Of a stretch of DNA of 48,165 nt, positions 1 to 10,292 are shown piece by piece. The position numbers and the translations under genes were made by a program. Location: the NCBI GenBank assembly GCA_965151315.1, contig CBCTZG010000011.1, positions 1 to 48,165 of the forward strand, read 5' to 3'. How positions within the stretch are numbered: the stretch's first letter is position 1; each line of letters starts with the position of its first letter. The DNA comes from Avimonoglobus sp965151315 (GTDB lineage: Bacteria; Bacillota; Clostridia; UBA1381). Under the pieces are notes generated by a model. It was not told the origin of the DNA and searched no databases. It saw only the letters and a list, made by a program, of their open reading frames with translations.

Positions 1-441
1 CCCCCCCCCCCGTATGAAACTTTTGTTCATGAATTTTCTTTTCCTGATATTGCATAACGCGAGATAAAAATATCTCTTGTAAACAGCTGTTTCAAACCTT
101 TTGAAATGCGGTTATAATTGACTCTGATGTAATATAATGGCTTCTTGAAGAAGTTTTACATTATGAAACCGGAGGGAATGTGAATGCAAATGCTCAAAAA
201 GAATATCGTATTGCAAAAAAAATGCTTTCAAAATCAACATTTGTGCATATTGTGTCATTTTTTGTGTATGTATTTCGGGATTTTTGTGTGATACAATATA
301 TACACATAATGAATGTTTTTATGAGCTTGGAGTTGGTCATTTTTGCCAATTTTAACAAAAAGGAGGTACGCTTGTAATTATAGTGTAATGTTATATCTGG
401 TGAGAACTATGGCTTGTTAAAAGTAAAAAGGAGGAATTGGA
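1..441. other. 5' leader region, no confident gene
   Basis: The window opens with a run of eleven C residues, possibly a contig edge. The stretch is AT-rich and I see no recognisable gene. TATAAT-like hexamers lie at 113-118 and 133-138, with a weak TTCAAA 16 bp upstream of the first, and a palindrome CTTCTTGAAGAAG lies at 141-153. A possible small frame at 180-377 is treated under rejected items. The region presumably carries the promoter of the glycan locus that starts at 442, but no hexamer pair is convincing. Confidence 0.4.
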
Positions 442-3400
442 GTGAAAAAATTTATATCAGGAGTGCTGGTTGCATGCATGATATTCGGCATGATTGTGCC
501 GGGATATGCTGAAGAAGACTCTGCCAAAGCGGTGTTTGGTTCGTCATCCCAATATTCAAATATAGATTGGGTATGGATCTCTTCAAATGAAAAAATTGAA
601 ACAATGGACGGCAAAGAAGCACTGCACTTGTCACCACAGGGGGATTGGTATTGTCGTTTAGCAATTTCGGATAAATGGTTGTATGCTCCCGAGGGAACGG
701 CGGTTGAAGTGGATGTTGAGTATTATGATGAGGAAGAAAGCCACTTCTGTATCGTGTATGACAGTATCAACGGAAGAGCGGATGGAAGCGCTGAAAGCGA
801 AACTGTCAAAATGACCGGCACCGGCGAATGGAAAAAGCACACATTTTATTTTGAAGATATGCGCGCAATCAACTCGGTTGAAGGCTATGATATGCGCATA
901 GGCGTATATAGTGATACAGCAGGTACCTCGGCGGGAGATATCTACATAGGCTCAGTGGAGGTGCGAAAAGTATTTCCGCGTGAACCTGTAAAGGTCAATG
1001 TAACCTCTCCATATTACGGAAATATTTTTGGGGGTACAGAAGAGAAAAAACTTGATGTGAGCTTTGAGAATCTTGTTGACGAAAAGCTGGACACAACAGT
1101 TACCTACAATATTACGGACGAAGACGGAAAAATAATAAAGGAAGGCGTTATTAGCAGAACGCCGGATATGGTGGCTGAAACGGTTCAGCTTGACCTCAGT
1201 GATATTACAAGATACGGTTTATATGAAGTTAATTTTATGATTACTGTGGATTTTGCATTGAATGGGGAAAAAAAGCAAGCGGTTTCAGAAAAATGTGTAA
1301 AATTTTCAGTAATCAATAAATCGGATATCAATGAAAGAAATCCGAGGCAAAATGTAGCTACGCATGGCGCAAGGGGAATGTGGCCCGGAGAAGCCACCCT
1401 TGATCTTGCGGCGTATGCGGGCTTTGGCGGTGTGCGGGATGAAATCATGTGGGATGATATTGAAAAGGTCAGAGGGCAATATGAAATGCCGGAAGCCCCG
1501 CAGAAATTCATTGACGGATTGAGAGAAAGAAATCTCGAATTGCTCTATATTGCAGCGGGAGCCAATCCGCTGTACGGTCTTTCGTGGCAGCAGTGGTACC
1601 TTCAGCTGCCCGGCACGGAGGATGCAATCAATGGATATGCGGATTACTGTGCATGGTTTGCAAAAGAATATGGCGATATTCTGTCTGGAATTGAAATATG
1701 GAACGAACCAAATACCCCTGCGGGGGATTGGAGCCAGCTTGGCGGCGAGCGCTATGCAGATGTGCAGATAGCTGCGCATAACGCTATAAAGGCCGTGAAT
1801 CCGAAAATTCCGGTTGTGGGCTTTGGCGCAACGGGAGACTATATAGAATATGCAGAGCAGGCATATCAGAAGGAAAGCTTTAAATACGCAGACGCACTTG
1901 CGAGCCATCCGTATAATTGGGACGGTAATGCGTTTATTCCTGAAGATTATGTGGCGAGATTTGATAAAACAAAAGAATTTGATGAGAAATATGGTTCTAC
2001 AACGCCGTATTGGTTTACGGAATTTGGACAGACAACTGCTCAAGGAAGCGGAAAGCCGTTTGAAGGAACTGAAAGGATACAGATGCAGACTGCCATTAAA
2101 CATTATGTGGTTGTAACGGGCGAAAATCTGGCAGAAAAGACATACTGGTACGATTTGATAAGCGATAATGTAGGAGCGAATGACACAGAAGCCAACTTTG
2201 GCCTTGTGAAGTCCGCAAAAGAGAAGGAAAATCCGTTTGCTGCAAAGCCGGCGTATGTTGCTATGGCGGGTTTAAACAAGTTTTTGGGCAATGCGGAATT
2301 TGTAGATTCGCTAAAAAAAGAGAGAGAATATTATGCTTACAGATTCAGAAAAAACGGAGAAGATATAGCGGTACTTTGGGCAAATGACGGCAAGGAACAG
2401 AATATTGGTCTTAATTTAGGAATTAATGCGGTTGAGGTTTATGATAAATATACCAATTCTGACGGGAAACTTTATGGAACGAACGGAGTCTTCAGCTTAG
2501 GAATTGGAACAGATCCGATATACATAAAGGGTAATTTTGCGAACTTTGCATGGGCTGAGCCGATTGTTTCGCAGAGCGTTATGCTTGCAAACGTTATGCC
2601 CAACGATACATTCAATGTTGAATTGACAGATGCCTATGCAAGAAATCTTCAGGTTAGCACCGGTGAAGTGCTTGGCGTTGAAACGGATGTGGAGAATGTA
2701 AATGAAGGCAGCAAAACGGTTTCCTTTAAAACGGACAGCGTTATTCCGGAGACATTGACTCCGAAAGTGGAAGCATATGACGGGGATAAAAGAGTTTATG
2801 CAGCTTTTACCGAGCTTCGGAGTGTCGATCCGATTGACATGAGCGTTCGGATTTCGCAGGTTGAGGAGAATAATCCTGACCAAATGCAGACTGAGGTTAC
2901 CATTGAAAATAATTCTTACACAGAGACAATAAGCGGAACCTGCCGTATCGTTGACATTGACGGTGAGGAGTATCTTTCAAAAGAGGTTCCGTTTAGAAAT
3001 CTGAAACCGGGGGACGCCGTTACCTTGTTCCTGAATCTTGGAACAATGACCAAGAGAAGAAATATGGATATTACCGTGTGTACTACGTTAGATTACGGAT
3101 ATGAACAGAGCTGCACAGAGCAAGTGGATTTCACATCAGCGGAATATACGGCTGCGAAACCTGTTATTGACGGAAAAATCAACAATGGAGAATGGACGGG
3201 AGTTTGGCTGACGGCAGATCAAAAGTCGAGAATAAAGGAAATACGGCAATGGGGCGGCAAAGAAGATCTGTCGTTTGATTGCAACCTGATGTGGGATGAA
3301 GAAAATCTTTACATTGCAGTAAATGTTACAGATAATATTTTCTGCCAGGATAAACCGGCATCGGGTTCTTGGGCAGGCGACAGCTTCCAATTCGCGATTG

Positions 3401-3789
3401 AGGATAAAATTCATAACGGAAATTATATGCTGGCAGGCGGCGGTGTAGATAAGAATTTTACTGAGTTTTGCGCAGCGCTTGTAAACGAAGTTCCAACATT
3501 ATATAGGTTCTCCTCTCAGCATCAGGCATGTGAAGCGGGCATTGTTGAAAATGTGGAGATTGCTATAAAAAGAGACGGTACGCGTACTGTTTATGAAATG
3601 GCAGTTCCATGGACGGAAATGTTCGGCGCAGGGTATCAGTTTGATTCCAACAAGATTTTCGGCTATTCCATGCTTGTAAATGATAATGATGGAAACGGCA
3701 GAAGAGGATGGATTGAATATAACGATGGCATTGGAAGCATAAAAGACGGACAATTATTTGGGAAAATGTCGCTTTTGAAAGATGAGTAG
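442..3789 (+). CDS. secreted clan-A glycoside hydrolase with C-terminal CBM9-like domain
   Basis: A 1115-aa exported protein that starts at GTG 442, seven bases after AAGGAGG (428-434). Residues 1-23 form a signal peptide ending GYA. Residues about 30-175 look like a beta-sandwich carbohydrate-binding module, and 185-285 an Ig-like domain. Residues about 300-690 are a TIM-barrel hydrolase. IEIWNEPN (near 416-423) would hold the acid/base Glu, and WFTEFGQ (near 524-530) the nucleophile Glu, the usual arrangement of clan GH-A families such as GH39 and GH5. Residues about 905-1115 resemble a CBM9-type domain (PVIDGKINNGEW at its start and LMWDEENLYIAVNVTDN in its core), often found on surface hydrolases. 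The substrate cannot be read from sequence. The gene heads a long same-strand cluster of surface proteins, transporter and exo-glycosidases, so it probably cuts the polymer outside the cell. The family assignment within clan A is uncertain. Confidence 0.8.
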   Translation: MKKFISGVLVACMIFGMIVPGYAEEDSAKAVFGSSSQYSNIDWVWISSNEKIETMDGKEALHLSPQGDWYCRLAISDKWLYAPEGTAVEVDVEYYDEEESHFCIVYDSINGRADGSAESETVKMTGTGEWKKHTFYFEDMRAINSVEGYDMRIGVYSDTAGTSAGDIYIGSVEVRKVFPREPVKVNVTSPYYGNIFGGTEEKKLDVSFENLVDEKLDTTVTYNITDEDGKIIKEGVISRTPDMVAETVQLDLSDITRYGLYEVNFMITVDFALNGEKKQAVSEKCVKFSVINKSDINERNPRQNVATHGARGMWPGEATLDLAAYAGFGGVRDEIMWDDIEKVRGQYEMPEAPQKFIDGLRERNLELLYIAAGANPLYGLSWQQWYLQLPGTEDAINGYADYCAWFAKEYGDILSGIEIWNEPNTPAGDWSQLGGERYADVQIAAHNAIKAVNPKIPVVGFGATGDYIEYAEQAYQKESFKYADALASHPYNWDGNAFIPEDYVARFDKTKEFDEKYGSTTPYWFTEFGQTTAQGSGKPFEGTERIQMQTAIKHYVVVTGENLAEKTYWYDLISDNVGANDTEANFGLVKSAKEKENPFAAKPAYVAMAGLNKFLGNAEFVDSLKKEREYYAYRFRKNGEDIAVLWANDGKEQNIGLNLGINAVEVYDKYTNSDGKLYGTNGVFSLGIGTDPIYIKGNFANFAWAEPIVSQSVMLANVMPNDTFNVELTDAYARNLQVSTGEVLGVETDVENVNEGSKTVSFKTDSVIPETLTPKVEAYDGDKRVYAAFTELRSVDPIDMSVRISQVEENNPDQMQTEVTIENNSYTETISGTCRIVDIDGEEYLSKEVPFRNLKPGDAVTLFLNLGTMTKRRNMDITVCTTLDYGYEQSCTEQVDFTSAEYTAAKPVIDGKINNGEWTGVWLTADQKSRIKEIRQWGGKEDLSFDCNLMWDEENLYIAVNVTDNIFCQDKPASGSWAGDSFQFAIEDKIHNGNYMLAGGGVDKNFTEFCAALVNEVPTLYRFSSQHQACEAGIVENVEIAIKRDGTRTVYEMAVPWTEMFGAGYQFDSNKIFGYSMLVNDNDGNGRRGWIEYNDGIGSIKDGQLFGKMSLLKDE

Positions 3790-3847
3790 GCTTGGCAGCT
3801 AAAGATATTACTGTAATTTAAGATATATAAGGAGGGAACCTGAGAAG

Positions 3848-6394
3848 ATGTTAAAAAGGATAAGCGCATTACTTGCGGGTATTATGCTGATGGGAAGTTT
3901 TTCGGGAATAGCGGCTTTTGCAGCCCCTGTTGAAGCAACAGTGTTTGAGGACAATTTTGAGAATTATGCCAATGCGCAGGAGTTGGAAGAAGCATACGCG
4001 GTGTCAGAAGGGCAGAACGGCAGAGTGACGCTGGGCGCAGAGGGGGAGAATCAGGTCATCAACGTAGCGCTTGTGCCGCCGGATGGCACCACAATGGTTA
4101 CGAAATATTTTGACAATACATACAGCACGGGGAATATCATTTTGAATTATAGCGTAAAGCCTGGATCGGGATTGACAACGATGTTTTACCTGATAAAAGA
4201 CGGTGACGTGCAGGAATTTCCGCGATTTGAAACAGATGGGAAAATGTATTTGGATTGGAACGAAACGGTAGTCGGCGACTATACTGCGGGAGTGTGGTAT
4301 GATGTTGCGGTAGCATTCAATCTTGATAGAAAAACGTACGATATCAGCGTAAAGAAACAGGGAAGCGATGAAGCGGCGGTGACGAAAACCGGCGTACCGA
4401 CGGGGCTTCCCGGAGTTAATGGATTGAGAATGCAGGTGTGGACGAATTCGGAAGAACAAACCTGCTTTGACAATGTTTCGGTAAAGCATGCGGCAAACAC
4501 TATTTTGCCGGAGGAACCCCAGACAATAACGCTGCCATATCAGCAGGATTTTGAGAATGTTGAGCAGAATGCGATGAAAATGGGTGTAGGGGTGATAGGC
4601 GAAAACGGAAAGATTGTTGCCGAAGAGAATGGAAACAAGGTATTTGCTGTTAGTGGCACAAGTGCGCATGCTGCGCCTGAACTGCAATTCGATACGCCGG
4701 ATATTACGGAGGGGAAATTTGGCATAGAAGCAGATATGAAGATGACCGGTACAGGCTGCGACTCATTGGTTCTTGTGCGTTATGATGACGGAGTTACGCA
4801 AGCGGTTTTATTTGACATTGACGATGGAATTTTTGCCGATTGGAGATCAGCAATGTTTAAAAACGGCGCTTTTGCTGTTGAACGGTGGTATCATGTAAAG
4901 ATTAATCTTGACGTCGATGAAGGACTTATGGACGCGATGATTACCGGGGCTGACGGCGAAGCATACACTGTAAAGGACTATCGTTATGATGATCGGCACA
5001 GAACAATAAAGAGTGTGAATTTCCAGATATGGAGCGATAGCGGAACCACATATGTTGATAATGTCAAGATCACAAGGAATCCATCGCCGATTAGTGCGCC
5101 GCAGGTATTTACGCTTCCTGTTTCAGAAACGTTTGACGGATACAGTGATATGGACGCGCTTGCGCAAAAGTGGGCTATGAATGAAGTTACGAAGAATTTA
5201 GCCTGTCTGGACGGTACTGACGCCGATAAGAATTTAAAGCTGACGCTGACCAAAACAGAAGGCACCGTAATGGCGACATATGGATTTAATGAGAAACTGA
5301 ACGATGGTTTTTTGAAGGTAACATTTGACGTTATACCGTCCGGTACCGCCTGCACGCTGATTGCTCTATATGATGCAAACAACCAAAGCTGTCCGATGTT
5401 CTTCTTTAGCGGCGGTTTTGTATATGGCGCAACAGCCTGGGATGGAGACGTCGGAGCGAGGATGGGGTCATTCAAGGCTGATGAATGCTATACTTGTGAA
5501 GCAATCATAGATTTTGAAGCGGGAAAAATGGATCTCAGTTATAAAAAGAAGGATGCAGCAGATAGTACGAAGGCAAGAAAAAGTGTTGTATTGGCGAGCG
5601 CATGGGGTGAGCGCGCTGATATATGGAGATTCCTGTTTCAGTTATGGGAAGCAACGGACGGAAGTTCAAGCCTTGACAATTTAAAAGTGGAATATGCGGA
5701 TCCGGCTCCAATACTTGATGCAAATAAAGTTACATTTAAGAAAAACGGAGTAGTCCAGAGCGATAACATGAAACTCAATCCGCTTACGGATGAAATTGTC
5801 ATTGATTTCGGAACAAGAACGCTTCATGATACTGTCAGAAACGGTGTTGCTGTTAAGACGGCAGATAATACGCCGATTGAAATGGATTATACATTTGAAG
5901 GAACAACGTGTATTATTAAGCCGATAGACGGATTGAATCAGAATACACAATATGTTTTGACAATATCGAAGGATATACAGAATATAATCGGTGCGAAAGC
6001 GCGTGAGGATTTAACCGTAAACTTTGAAACAACGAGCGGGAATTTGTGTGTAACTGAAAGAACACTCGCAGCAGACGAAACAGATATCACAACCTTGACT
6101 GCTTTGAAAAATGCAGCAGAGCCGATTTTGTCGATAGATTATGAGAATGGTACGGAGCAGCCGCAAACAATGTTTGTGATTATAAACAGCTATAAGGATA
6201 CTCAACTTTTAAAATGCCATGTTGAGAAAATGGAATTTGCCGCAGAGGAAAAGAACGGCGTCAAGCAGGTGAATGTTGCTGGAAAGTATGAAACTGATGC
6301 GGATGAAATCAGTGTGATGATTTGGGACGGACTCACTGCGATTCGCCGGTTTATCGGAGCGATACATTTAAGTGATGCAGTCTTTCAAAACTGA
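3848..6394 (+). CDS. secreted multi-module lectin-like protein (copy 1 of tandem pair)
   Basis: An 848-aa exported protein. ATG 3848 follows AAGGAGGG with a spacing of about 10. The signal peptide (residues 1-25) ends FAAPVEA. Three similar modules of about 190 aa follow (roughly 28-215, 228-411 and 423-615). Each starts with an aromatic/acidic DFE or TFDGY signature and ends with a 'DNV' strand, as in concanavalin A/LamG-type sandwiches. Residues about 622-735 look like a bacterial Ig-like domain (Big_5/SbsA type). The last 95 or so residues (745-840) match the C-termini of the genes ending at 8592 and 22291. No catalytic motif is visible, so glycan binding is the likely role. The first module is nearly identical at DNA level to the next gene, which points to recent duplication or gene conversion. 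Confidence 0.75.
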   Translation: MLKRISALLAGIMLMGSFSGIAAFAAPVEATVFEDNFENYANAQELEEAYAVSEGQNGRVTLGAEGENQVINVALVPPDGTTMVTKYFDNTYSTGNIILNYSVKPGSGLTTMFYLIKDGDVQEFPRFETDGKMYLDWNETVVGDYTAGVWYDVAVAFNLDRKTYDISVKKQGSDEAAVTKTGVPTGLPGVNGLRMQVWTNSEEQTCFDNVSVKHAANTILPEEPQTITLPYQQDFENVEQNAMKMGVGVIGENGKIVAEENGNKVFAVSGTSAHAAPELQFDTPDITEGKFGIEADMKMTGTGCDSLVLVRYDDGVTQAVLFDIDDGIFADWRSAMFKNGAFAVERWYHVKINLDVDEGLMDAMITGADGEAYTVKDYRYDDRHRTIKSVNFQIWSDSGTTYVDNVKITRNPSPISAPQVFTLPVSETFDGYSDMDALAQKWAMNEVTKNLACLDGTDADKNLKLTLTKTEGTVMATYGFNEKLNDGFLKVTFDVIPSGTACTLIALYDANNQSCPMFFFSGGFVYGATAWDGDVGARMGSFKADECYTCEAIIDFEAGKMDLSYKKKDAADSTKARKSVVLASAWGERADIWRFLFQLWEATDGSSSLDNLKVEYADPAPILDANKVTFKKNGVVQSDNMKLNPLTDEIVIDFGTRTLHDTVRNGVAVKTADNTPIEMDYTFEGTTCIIKPIDGLNQNTQYVLTISKDIQNIIGAKAREDLTVNFETTSGNLCVTERTLAADETDITTLTALKNAAEPILSIDYENGTEQPQTMFVIINSYKDTQLLKCHVEKMEFAAEEKNGVKQVNVAGKYETDADEISVMIWDGLTAIRRFIGAIHLSDAVFQN
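3871..4493 (+). repeat. 623-bp near-identical direct repeat, copy A
   Basis: Matches 6474-7096 at an offset of 2603 bases. Reading both copies side by side I find one difference (C at 4465, T at 7068), which leaves a Cys codon unchanged. The repeat starts inside the signal-peptide codons and stops at the end of the first module, so it covers one exported lectin-like module. Confidence 0.95.
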
Positions 6395-6408
6395 GAAGGG
6401 GTATAGCT

Positions 6409-8592
6409 ATGCTGAAACATATTTTATGCAACTGGGTGAAAACAGAGAAGATGATAAAAAAAATAAGTACAGTACTTGCGGGTATTATGCTGATGGGAAG
6501 TTTTTCGGGAATAGCGGCTTTTGCAGCCCCTGTTGAAGCAACAGTGTTTGAGGACAATTTTGAGAATTATGCCAATGCGCAGGAGTTGGAAGAAGCATAC
6601 GCGGTGTCAGAAGGGCAGAACGGCAGAGTGACGCTGGGCGCAGAGGGGGAGAATCAGGTCATCAACGTAGCGCTTGTGCCGCCGGATGGCACCACAATGG
6701 TTACGAAATATTTTGACAATACATACAGCACGGGGAATATCATTTTGAATTATAGCGTAAAGCCTGGATCGGGATTGACAACGATGTTTTACCTGATAAA
6801 AGACGGTGACGTGCAGGAATTTCCGCGATTTGAAACAGATGGGAAAATGTATTTGGATTGGAACGAAACGGTAGTCGGCGACTATACTGCGGGAGTGTGG
6901 TATGATGTTGCGGTAGCATTCAATCTTGATAGAAAAACGTACGATATCAGCGTAAAGAAACAGGGAAGCGATGAAGCGGCGGTGACGAAAACCGGCGTAC
7001 CGACGGGGCTTCCCGGAGTTAATGGATTGAGAATGCAGGTGTGGACGAATTCGGAAGAACAAACCTGTTTTGACAATGTTTCGGTAAAGCATGCGGTCAA
7101 ACCTGTTTTTCCCTATACACAAGATTTTGAAAGTGGCGATGCTGACGGAATGCGCTTAGTTTCTGCAGGAGAAGCGGGCTGCGGCGTGGTTGAGGATAAC
7201 GGCAATAAAGTTTACAAGCTTGGATGGGAACAGGATAAAGGAGCGCCGCAGCTGGTTAGAAAATTGAATGGGCTGATAGACGGAAAGTTGTATATTGATG
7301 CGGATTTGAAGCCGATGGGAAACAGCAAAAATCAGACGCAGATATTCATGAATATTACCAAGCCTGACGGGGGAAGTGACTGCAAGAATCTTATTGGATT
7401 TGAAAGCCCGACAGGCGTGCGTTCCGGTTGGGAGGGGCCGGAACTGTTGTCCGATTATACAAGGGGAGCATGGTATCATGTTAACATGGTGATTGATGTT
7501 GCGTCGGGGAGAATGAATGCTACAATCCGCGACGGAATCGGAACGGTAGGTTCTGTACATGACGTACAGGTATATGACGCTGGTTCAGCTATTGAGGACG
7601 TATATTTTCAAATCTGGACAGGTGGCGAGGATGAATTTGTCTATATTGATAATGTTTCGCTGAAGTATGAAAAATGTTTTCCCTATACGCAAGATTTTGA
7701 GGCTGTAAATGCAGATGGTATGGTGTTAGAAAACGGAGATTCGAATTTTTGCCAAGTAGTGGATTGCACGGAGGGGTATGGAAAAATTTACAGACTGGTA
7801 TCTACTGACGGATTTGGAGCTCCTTCTTTAAAAAAATATGTAGGTAGGATGACAGGTGGGAAGTTTGGTATTGAAGCAGATTTGAAACCGATGGGTAAGG
7901 AAAACTGCCAGGCGAATGTTTTTCTCACTGTGACGAAACCGGATGGCAGTACAGATTATCGCAATCTGCTTGGTTTTAGCTGTGAAACCGGCGTACGAAT
8001 CGGATGGAACGGCACAGAATTGCTTGAAGATTATGACGGAAACGCATGGCATCATATACGGTTGGTGATTGATGTAGCCTCCGGAGTTATGGACGCTTTA
8101 ATATACGATAGCAAGGGTGCTGTCGGAAGCGCTTTTGAAGTAAATGTGTTTGAGGCAGGGTCAATTATAGAGAATGTTTATTTTCAGCGGTGGGGAAACA
8201 AATTCGGGGTATTATACCTTGATAATGTTAATATGACAGATACTCCAGAGGAAATTTTAAAAAGCGGTATGTCGCCTGCCATTACGTGCGGTACAGGGGA
8301 AATAACGACGCTGGAGGCGTTGAAAGCTGCAGAAACTCCGAATGTAAGTGTTGCCTATGAAAATTATACACAGCATTCTGTGAACGCAAGTGTGTATATT
8401 GCGTGCTTTGAAAATGGTCGTTTGACAGGTTTAAAAGAGAAAGAATTAAACGTTAATGCGAATGAAACGAAAGGAAAGAAAAGTATTGATATCTCGGATG
8501 TAAATTTTGCCGGTGCGGATTGTGTGCGGGTGTTTATATGGGACAGCCTTGAAACAATGACGCCGTGTTCTGAAAAATTGGAATTGAGATAA
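6409..8592 (+). CDS. secreted multi-module lectin-like protein (copy 2 of tandem pair)
   Basis: A 727-aa exported protein that begins 15 bases after the previous stop. ATG 6409 is preceded by GAAGGGG at a good distance. This gives a 14-residue extension before the signal peptide that aligns with copy 1. The start by homology would be ATG 6451 (same GAGAAGATG context as gene 1), but no good ribosome binding site precedes it. Module 1 (about 37-230) is virtually identical to module 1 of the upstream gene. Modules 2 (about 234-421) and 3 (about 424-612) both start FPYTQDFE and are clearly internal duplicates. They carry 'PDG' and 'YIDNV' strands typical of concanavalin A-like folds. The final domain (about 617-727) belongs to the family shared with two other proteins here. 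A role in glycan binding at the surface is inferred. No enzyme motif is seen. Confidence 0.75.
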   Translation: MLKHILCNWVKTEKMIKKISTVLAGIMLMGSFSGIAAFAAPVEATVFEDNFENYANAQELEEAYAVSEGQNGRVTLGAEGENQVINVALVPPDGTTMVTKYFDNTYSTGNIILNYSVKPGSGLTTMFYLIKDGDVQEFPRFETDGKMYLDWNETVVGDYTAGVWYDVAVAFNLDRKTYDISVKKQGSDEAAVTKTGVPTGLPGVNGLRMQVWTNSEEQTCFDNVSVKHAVKPVFPYTQDFESGDADGMRLVSAGEAGCGVVEDNGNKVYKLGWEQDKGAPQLVRKLNGLIDGKLYIDADLKPMGNSKNQTQIFMNITKPDGGSDCKNLIGFESPTGVRSGWEGPELLSDYTRGAWYHVNMVIDVASGRMNATIRDGIGTVGSVHDVQVYDAGSAIEDVYFQIWTGGEDEFVYIDNVSLKYEKCFPYTQDFEAVNADGMVLENGDSNFCQVVDCTEGYGKIYRLVSTDGFGAPSLKKYVGRMTGGKFGIEADLKPMGKENCQANVFLTVTKPDGSTDYRNLLGFSCETGVRIGWNGTELLEDYDGNAWHHIRLVIDVASGVMDALIYDSKGAVGSAFEVNVFEAGSIIENVYFQRWGNKFGVLYLDNVNMTDTPEEILKSGMSPAITCGTGEITTLEALKAAETPNVSVAYENYTQHSVNASVYIACFENGRLTGLKEKELNVNANETKGKKSIDISDVNFAGADCVRVFIWDSLETMTPCSEKLELR
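6474..7096 (+). repeat. 623-bp near-identical direct repeat, copy B
   Basis: Second copy of the segment at 3871-4493, with one silent difference. Sequence similarity drops sharply on both sides: the signal-peptide start codons differ upstream, and the downstream modules are only distantly similar. This is the pattern of a conversion tract or an exon-like module duplication. Confidence 0.95.
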
Positions 8593-8635
8593 TATATTCT
8601 TTCTTAAAAGTATCATTGGAAAGGCTGGAGAGATT

Positions 8636-10279
8636 ATGAAGAAAATTATTGCAACGGTTGGAATTGCTTTAGGGGTAATGTTATCAACGGTTTGTTATGC
8701 TGAAGTTCCTGAGTTAAAGGGGAATTTTGATTTTATATCAGGAAAATTGCATATCGACGGGAAAATCTCGTTAGCTGAAAAGTATATTACGGCAAATATG
8801 CTTGTGCTTGGCAAAACGCCGCAGGAAGCTGAAAATGAAACCGATATCGGAAGCAACATCGTTTTCTGCGGTGAAACTGTAACGGATGAAAATGGAAATT
8901 TTTCGTTTGATGCGAAACTGGCGCAAACACTTCCTGAGGGGGAATATAATTTATATTTTGGTTCAGAGGTGTTTGAAGGCGTAGAAAATTATCCTGTATA
9001 TTTTTCGGATGCGAACACATATAAAAGCAGAATCAATCAGTTGAATGAGAAAATAGAGTACAGCGACTTTAAAGCTTGGTTGGATACGGATGATGGTGCA
9101 AAGAAAATCGGATTTGATGAATATGCGTCATTATCTGATAAGGATACGACTGCTAAAATGCTGTATAATTATGCGCGCAGTACTGGGTTTAGCACAACTG
9201 ATGGCGCAAAAAACAGCGCGGTTATCGCTTCTGCCTACAATGCGAGCCTGATTAAGAATAACGGCGCTTTGGGTTATGACTGGATAAAGGACATTTATTT
9301 GACGGATCATTATATGGCCGATTTATATGATCGGTACGCTGTTCAAAATATGTCGTATTTTAGAAGGGTTATTAACAAAAATTCAGAAACGGTTGAAGCG
9401 TTGGAAAAAAGTATACTCGACGCCTTGATTTTAACGGTGGTTAAGAATCCAAATGGAAATGACAATATAAAAACTGTTTTTACAAAATATGCAAGTTACC
9501 TCGGTGCAAAAACAGCAACGGCTACGATGAATAACTATGGCGCTATTGCAGGGCGTGAGTTTTTTACAGTTTCCGATTGTGTTGCAGCGTTTAATACAGA
9601 AGTGGATAAGGCATCACATACCGGAAGTGGTTCGGGAGGCGTTTCCGGCGGTTCAAGTGGTTCAAGGGGACCTAAAGACTCGAACGATGGAATTTTTATT
9701 GGTGCGAATACAAATGAGAAAAACGAACTTGCTATAAAATTTACAGATTTAAATCCTGTACCATGGGCATATAAATCAATTTCTGTTTTGTATGAAAAAG
9801 GCATTATCAGCGGAAAAAGCGCGGATAGCTTCTGTCCGAATGATACAGTGACGCGAGAGGAATTTGTAAAGATGCTGGTATGTGCCGCAGGATTTGAAAA
9901 TTTCATTACAGAAGGAAATGCTTTTGCAGATGCGGAGCAGGGCGCTTGGTATACAAAATATATCAATATAGCATACGAAAAGAATATTTGCCGTGGTATA
10001 GAGGATGGAGTATTCGGAGTAGGAAGAACTATAACGAGAGAAGATATGTGCGTTATGGTATATAATACATTGAATAAGCTCTCTGTGGATTGCCGGAAGG
10101 CTGAGCTGAGCTTTAACGATGCGGAAAACTTCAGCGAATATTCGAGGGAGGCTGTCGGTGTGCTTGCTTCAATGGGGATAGTAAACGGCACCGGAGACGG
10201 AAATTTTGAACCGCAAGAGACTGCGACAAGGGCACAGGCGGCTGTTATTATCCATAACATGCTTGTGAACATTAGATAA
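8636..10279 (+). CDS. S-layer-homology (SLH) surface protein, C-terminal SLH triplet
   Basis: A 547-aa exported protein. The signal peptide (1-22) ends CYA. Residues about 25-325 are an unrecognised domain rich in Asp and Tyr. A glycine/serine linker lies near 330-345. Three SLH repeats follow (about 368-421, 428-481 and 495-545), each with the hallmark pattern: FTDLN or FADAE, an A.....ALYEKGI-like helix, a G...G.F.P...(T/I)TR(E/A) turn and a hydrophobic helix. SLH triplets bind pyruvylated secondary cell-wall polymer, so this protein is wall-anchored. It sits 44 bases after the lectin-like pair and 13 bases before another SLH protein, so the cluster appears to build a surface glycan-binding layer. 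Its N-terminal partner is unknown. Confidence 0.85.
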   Translation: MKKIIATVGIALGVMLSTVCYAEVPELKGNFDFISGKLHIDGKISLAEKYITANMLVLGKTPQEAENETDIGSNIVFCGETVTDENGNFSFDAKLAQTLPEGEYNLYFGSEVFEGVENYPVYFSDANTYKSRINQLNEKIEYSDFKAWLDTDDGAKKIGFDEYASLSDKDTTAKMLYNYARSTGFSTTDGAKNSAVIASAYNASLIKNNGALGYDWIKDIYLTDHYMADLYDRYAVQNMSYFRRVINKNSETVEALEKSILDALILTVVKNPNGNDNIKTVFTKYASYLGAKTATATMNNYGAIAGREFFTVSDCVAAFNTEVDKASHTGSGSGGVSGGSSGSRGPKDSNDGIFIGANTNEKNELAIKFTDLNPVPWAYKSISVLYEKGIISGKSADSFCPNDTVTREEFVKMLVCAAGFENFITEGNAFADAEQGAWYTKYINIAYEKNICRGIEDGVFGVGRTITREDMCVMVYNTLNKLSVDCRKAELSFNDAENFSEYSREAVGVLASMGIVNGTGDGNFEPQETATRAQAAVIIHNMLVNIR

Positions 10280-10292
10280 GGAGGCAGGCAAT

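Noticed and set aside
180..377. 65-codon frame starting at GTG 180
   Set aside because: The ribosome binding site is too close, composition is low-complexity, no family is recognised, and it overlaps likely promoter sequence.
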